Part shown: one piece after another, positions 31,788 through 33,275 of the stretch
How the letters are laid out: every line of letters begins with the position of its first letter
Position numbering within the stretch: position 1 is the stretch's first letter
Source of the DNA: Poteriospumella lacustris
Taxonomy: Eukaryota > Sar > Chrysophyceae > Chromulinales > Dinobryaceae
DNA length: 33,275 nt
Direction of reading: 5' to 3'
NCBI GenBank assembly: GCA_008000375.1
Contig: SMOI01000225.1
Coordinates: 7,570-40,844, forward strand
Made by a program: the position numbers and the translations under genes
Notes under the pieces: generated by a model
The model's database searches: none
What the model was told of the DNA's origin: nothing
The model's input: the letters and a program-made list of their open reading frames with translations, nothing else

Positions 31788-33251
31788 TCATGTCTTGGGC
31801 TGGAAGAACGATGTGATGGGCTTCGTCGGCGTTGCGTGTGTTTCCAGACGATGGAGAGCCCTCTTCTTCGGAGACGGTGACGCGGTGGCGGAACCAGGTA
31901 ACGAGTTGACAGCGGGAGCAAGAAACCGCCCCATCGGCGTGGACAGGAGCCTCGTCTGTCGCTCTTCTTTCAAAATCGCATCAATGCCTCTCTTTTGGCC
32001 AACCGTGGAGAGTTGACTGTCTTCCGCCGTTAAATCAATCTCAGGAACTGCCCCATCGCCTTCGTGTAACCCACCGGTGCCGCGCGGCGGGGGTGGAGGT
32101 GAATTCAGCAGTGAAATAGACGAGCAGACGTCTGATTGCTTCCTCGAAGGGAGACGAGTTTCATTCGCTGCAGTAACGTCTGGCTTCAGTCGGAACTTGT
32201 GGGGACTGTTCGGTAAAACGGGTAGATCATTCTTCAAAACGGGAATTGAGTCTTCGACTTTGACGTCGCCTTGTTTCATGAAAAAGGAAGCGACGTCCCT
32301 GCCCAAGCTGATTTCCTTGGTGCATTCACTTTGCTGGAATTTCATGTCGGTCAATTTCTTCGTAACCGGATAAAACTTCAACCACGAATTGAAGTCGGTG
32401 TCAGCAATGGTTGGGGCCAAACGAAGCTCTTCCAGCAACTGATCCAATTCTGTCACCGAAAGACTGTCATCCAACCATCGTTCAGCCTGTTTCGAGGTAA
32501 GAAAAATGGGCTGACGCGTGTGGACGATTTCAAACTCTGCGCATGAACCTCCCGTAAGAATGGCAAAGGTTCTGGTGTGAATGGGCTTCATATCATGGTA
32601 ATCCACATAGTCCGAATCTTCATATATTCCGGCCATCAATAACGGTTCATTGTTCGAAAAGTGAACGTAATATGGTTGTTTCTTGCCCGCGATGACTTTC
32701 CACTCGTAAAAGCCATCAAACACAGCAACACATCGTTTGGTTTTCATCAGCTGCATAAAATATTTCCCCGCGGTTTCCTCTCCACCGGAAGCTAAGCCTT
32801 CAATCCGCTTATTAAATAACTGAAAATGGTTTCCTTTCTCGTCCGCAGGGAAATACGTTGGAATCATACCCCACACCATGTTACTGATCTCGTAACCCGC
32901 GTCGGTCGAGTTGACGACCACCGGACAGCGCATACCCGGGCCAAAGTTTTCGATGTGCGGAATATCAGCTGCCAGCAAATCAAAATCAATATCAGATCCA
33001 TGTGCTTCACGGGGCAATTCAAGAGGCTGAGTTTCAGGCAAAGTCTGCTCCTCCTGATGTGTAATCAAAGCGCTGGAGTCATTTGCAGTTGATGCTTCGA
33101 CTGAAGCTGAATCGACAGCCCCTGCATTCGACACGTGACGGTCGTTATTACCGCTGGATGCATTCGCACGGTGACGCCGTTGACGATTATCTTGAACCAT
33201 TCGCCGGATTCTGTTCCCGGCAAGAGCTCCAAATCGAGTTCTACCGCACAT
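31788..33251 (-). CDS. HMCES: SRAP-domain abasic-site DNA-protein crosslink protein (HMCES/YedK family)
   Basis: A 487-residue intronless frame from ATG 33251. It begins MCGR, leaving the catalytic Cys2 exposed after Met removal. Other family residues are WGMIP (127-131), FNKRIEG (Asn147), FDGFYEWK (Glu183) and VHTRQPIFL (His244). The family forms a thiazolidine crosslink with abasic sites in single-stranded DNA at replication forks and shields them from cleavage. An unusual low-complexity, Ser/Asn/Ala-rich insertion of about 80 residues lies between the MCGR start and the rest of the domain. The disordered C-terminal region (330-487) ends in TKPITSFFQPKT, which resembles a PCNA-binding PIP box but lacks the leading Gln. 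It starts only 24 bp from the window end. Confidence 0.95.
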   Translation of the reverse strand: MCGRTRFGALAGNRIRRMVQDNRQRRHRANASSGNNDRHVSNAGAVDSASVEASTANDSSALITHQEEQTLPETQPLELPREAHGSDIDFDLLAADIPHIENFGPGMRCPVVVNSTDAGYEISNMVWGMIPTYFPADEKGNHFQLFNKRIEGLASGGEETAGKYFMQLMKTKRCVAVFDGFYEWKVIAGKKQPYYVHFSNNEPLLMAGIYEDSDYVDYHDMKPIHTRTFAILTGGSCAEFEIVHTRQPIFLTSKQAERWLDDSLSVTELDQLLEELRLAPTIADTDFNSWLKFYPVTKKLTDMKFQQSECTKEISLGRDVASFFMKQGDVKVEDSIPVLKNDLPVLPNSPHKFRLKPDVTAANETRLPSRKQSDVCSSISLLNSPPPPPRGTGGLHEGDGAVPEIDLTAEDSQLSTVGQKRGIDAILKEERQTRLLSTPMGRFLAPAVNSLPGSATASPSPKKRALHRLETHATPTKPITSFFQPKT

Positions 33252-33275
33252 GATCGTGACCGCGATTGTTTCTTA

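Noticed and set aside
1-33275. CRISPR arrays, bacterial operons or a defence-type system
   Set aside because: No spaced direct repeats or operon-like runs were seen; short spliceosomal introns and protein families show the DNA is nuclear eukaryotic.

Overview
This is nuclear DNA of a compact-genome eukaryote, most likely a protist. Introns are short (59-105 bp) GT-AG introns, intergenic gaps are mostly 0.1-0.9 kb, genes sit on both strands, and all recognisable products are eukaryotic (HECT ubiquitin ligase, ribosomal protein L27e, nucleotide-sugar transporter, HMCES-type SRAP protein). The lineage cannot be fixed from this sequence alone.

Layout. 138-16992 (-): one giant five-exon gene for a HECT E3 ligase of about 5515 residues; 4941 of them lie in a single 14.8 kb last exon. 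17858-22206: a large inverted repeat. Two convergent four-exon RPL27 genes (18035-18741 + and 21323-22029 -) lie in 894-bp arms that appear identical base for base, introns included. The 2.56 kb spacer holds a decayed pogo/Tc1-like DNA transposon (18812-20959) with about 30-bp terminal inverted repeats, TA target duplication and a broken DDD transposase. 22390-24228 (+): WD40 propeller protein with an FG-containing N-terminus. 24611-25678 (-): SLC35A-type nucleotide-sugar transporter. 26243-29034 (-): four-exon gene for a charged coiled-coil protein of unknown role. 29437-30084 (+): secreted cyclophilin. 30264-30872 (-): small protein with one membrane segment. 31198-31593 (+): doubtful gene. 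31788-33251 (-): HMCES-like SRAP protein with a PIP-box-like C-terminus.

The genes do not form a pathway; this is ordinary eukaryotic gene neighbourhood. Most worth a second look are the RPL27 palindrome (perfect core, diverged flanks, transposon in the spacer), the architecture of the giant ligase (SPRY, ILEI-like, four and a half CUB-like DWG modules, concanavalin-like, MIB/HERC2, zinc finger and HECT), a 27-bp-arm hairpin inside the transposon, and base-composition changes that fall inside genes rather than between them. Exon joins were worked out by hand from GT-AG sites and frame continuity; no transcript evidence was available.
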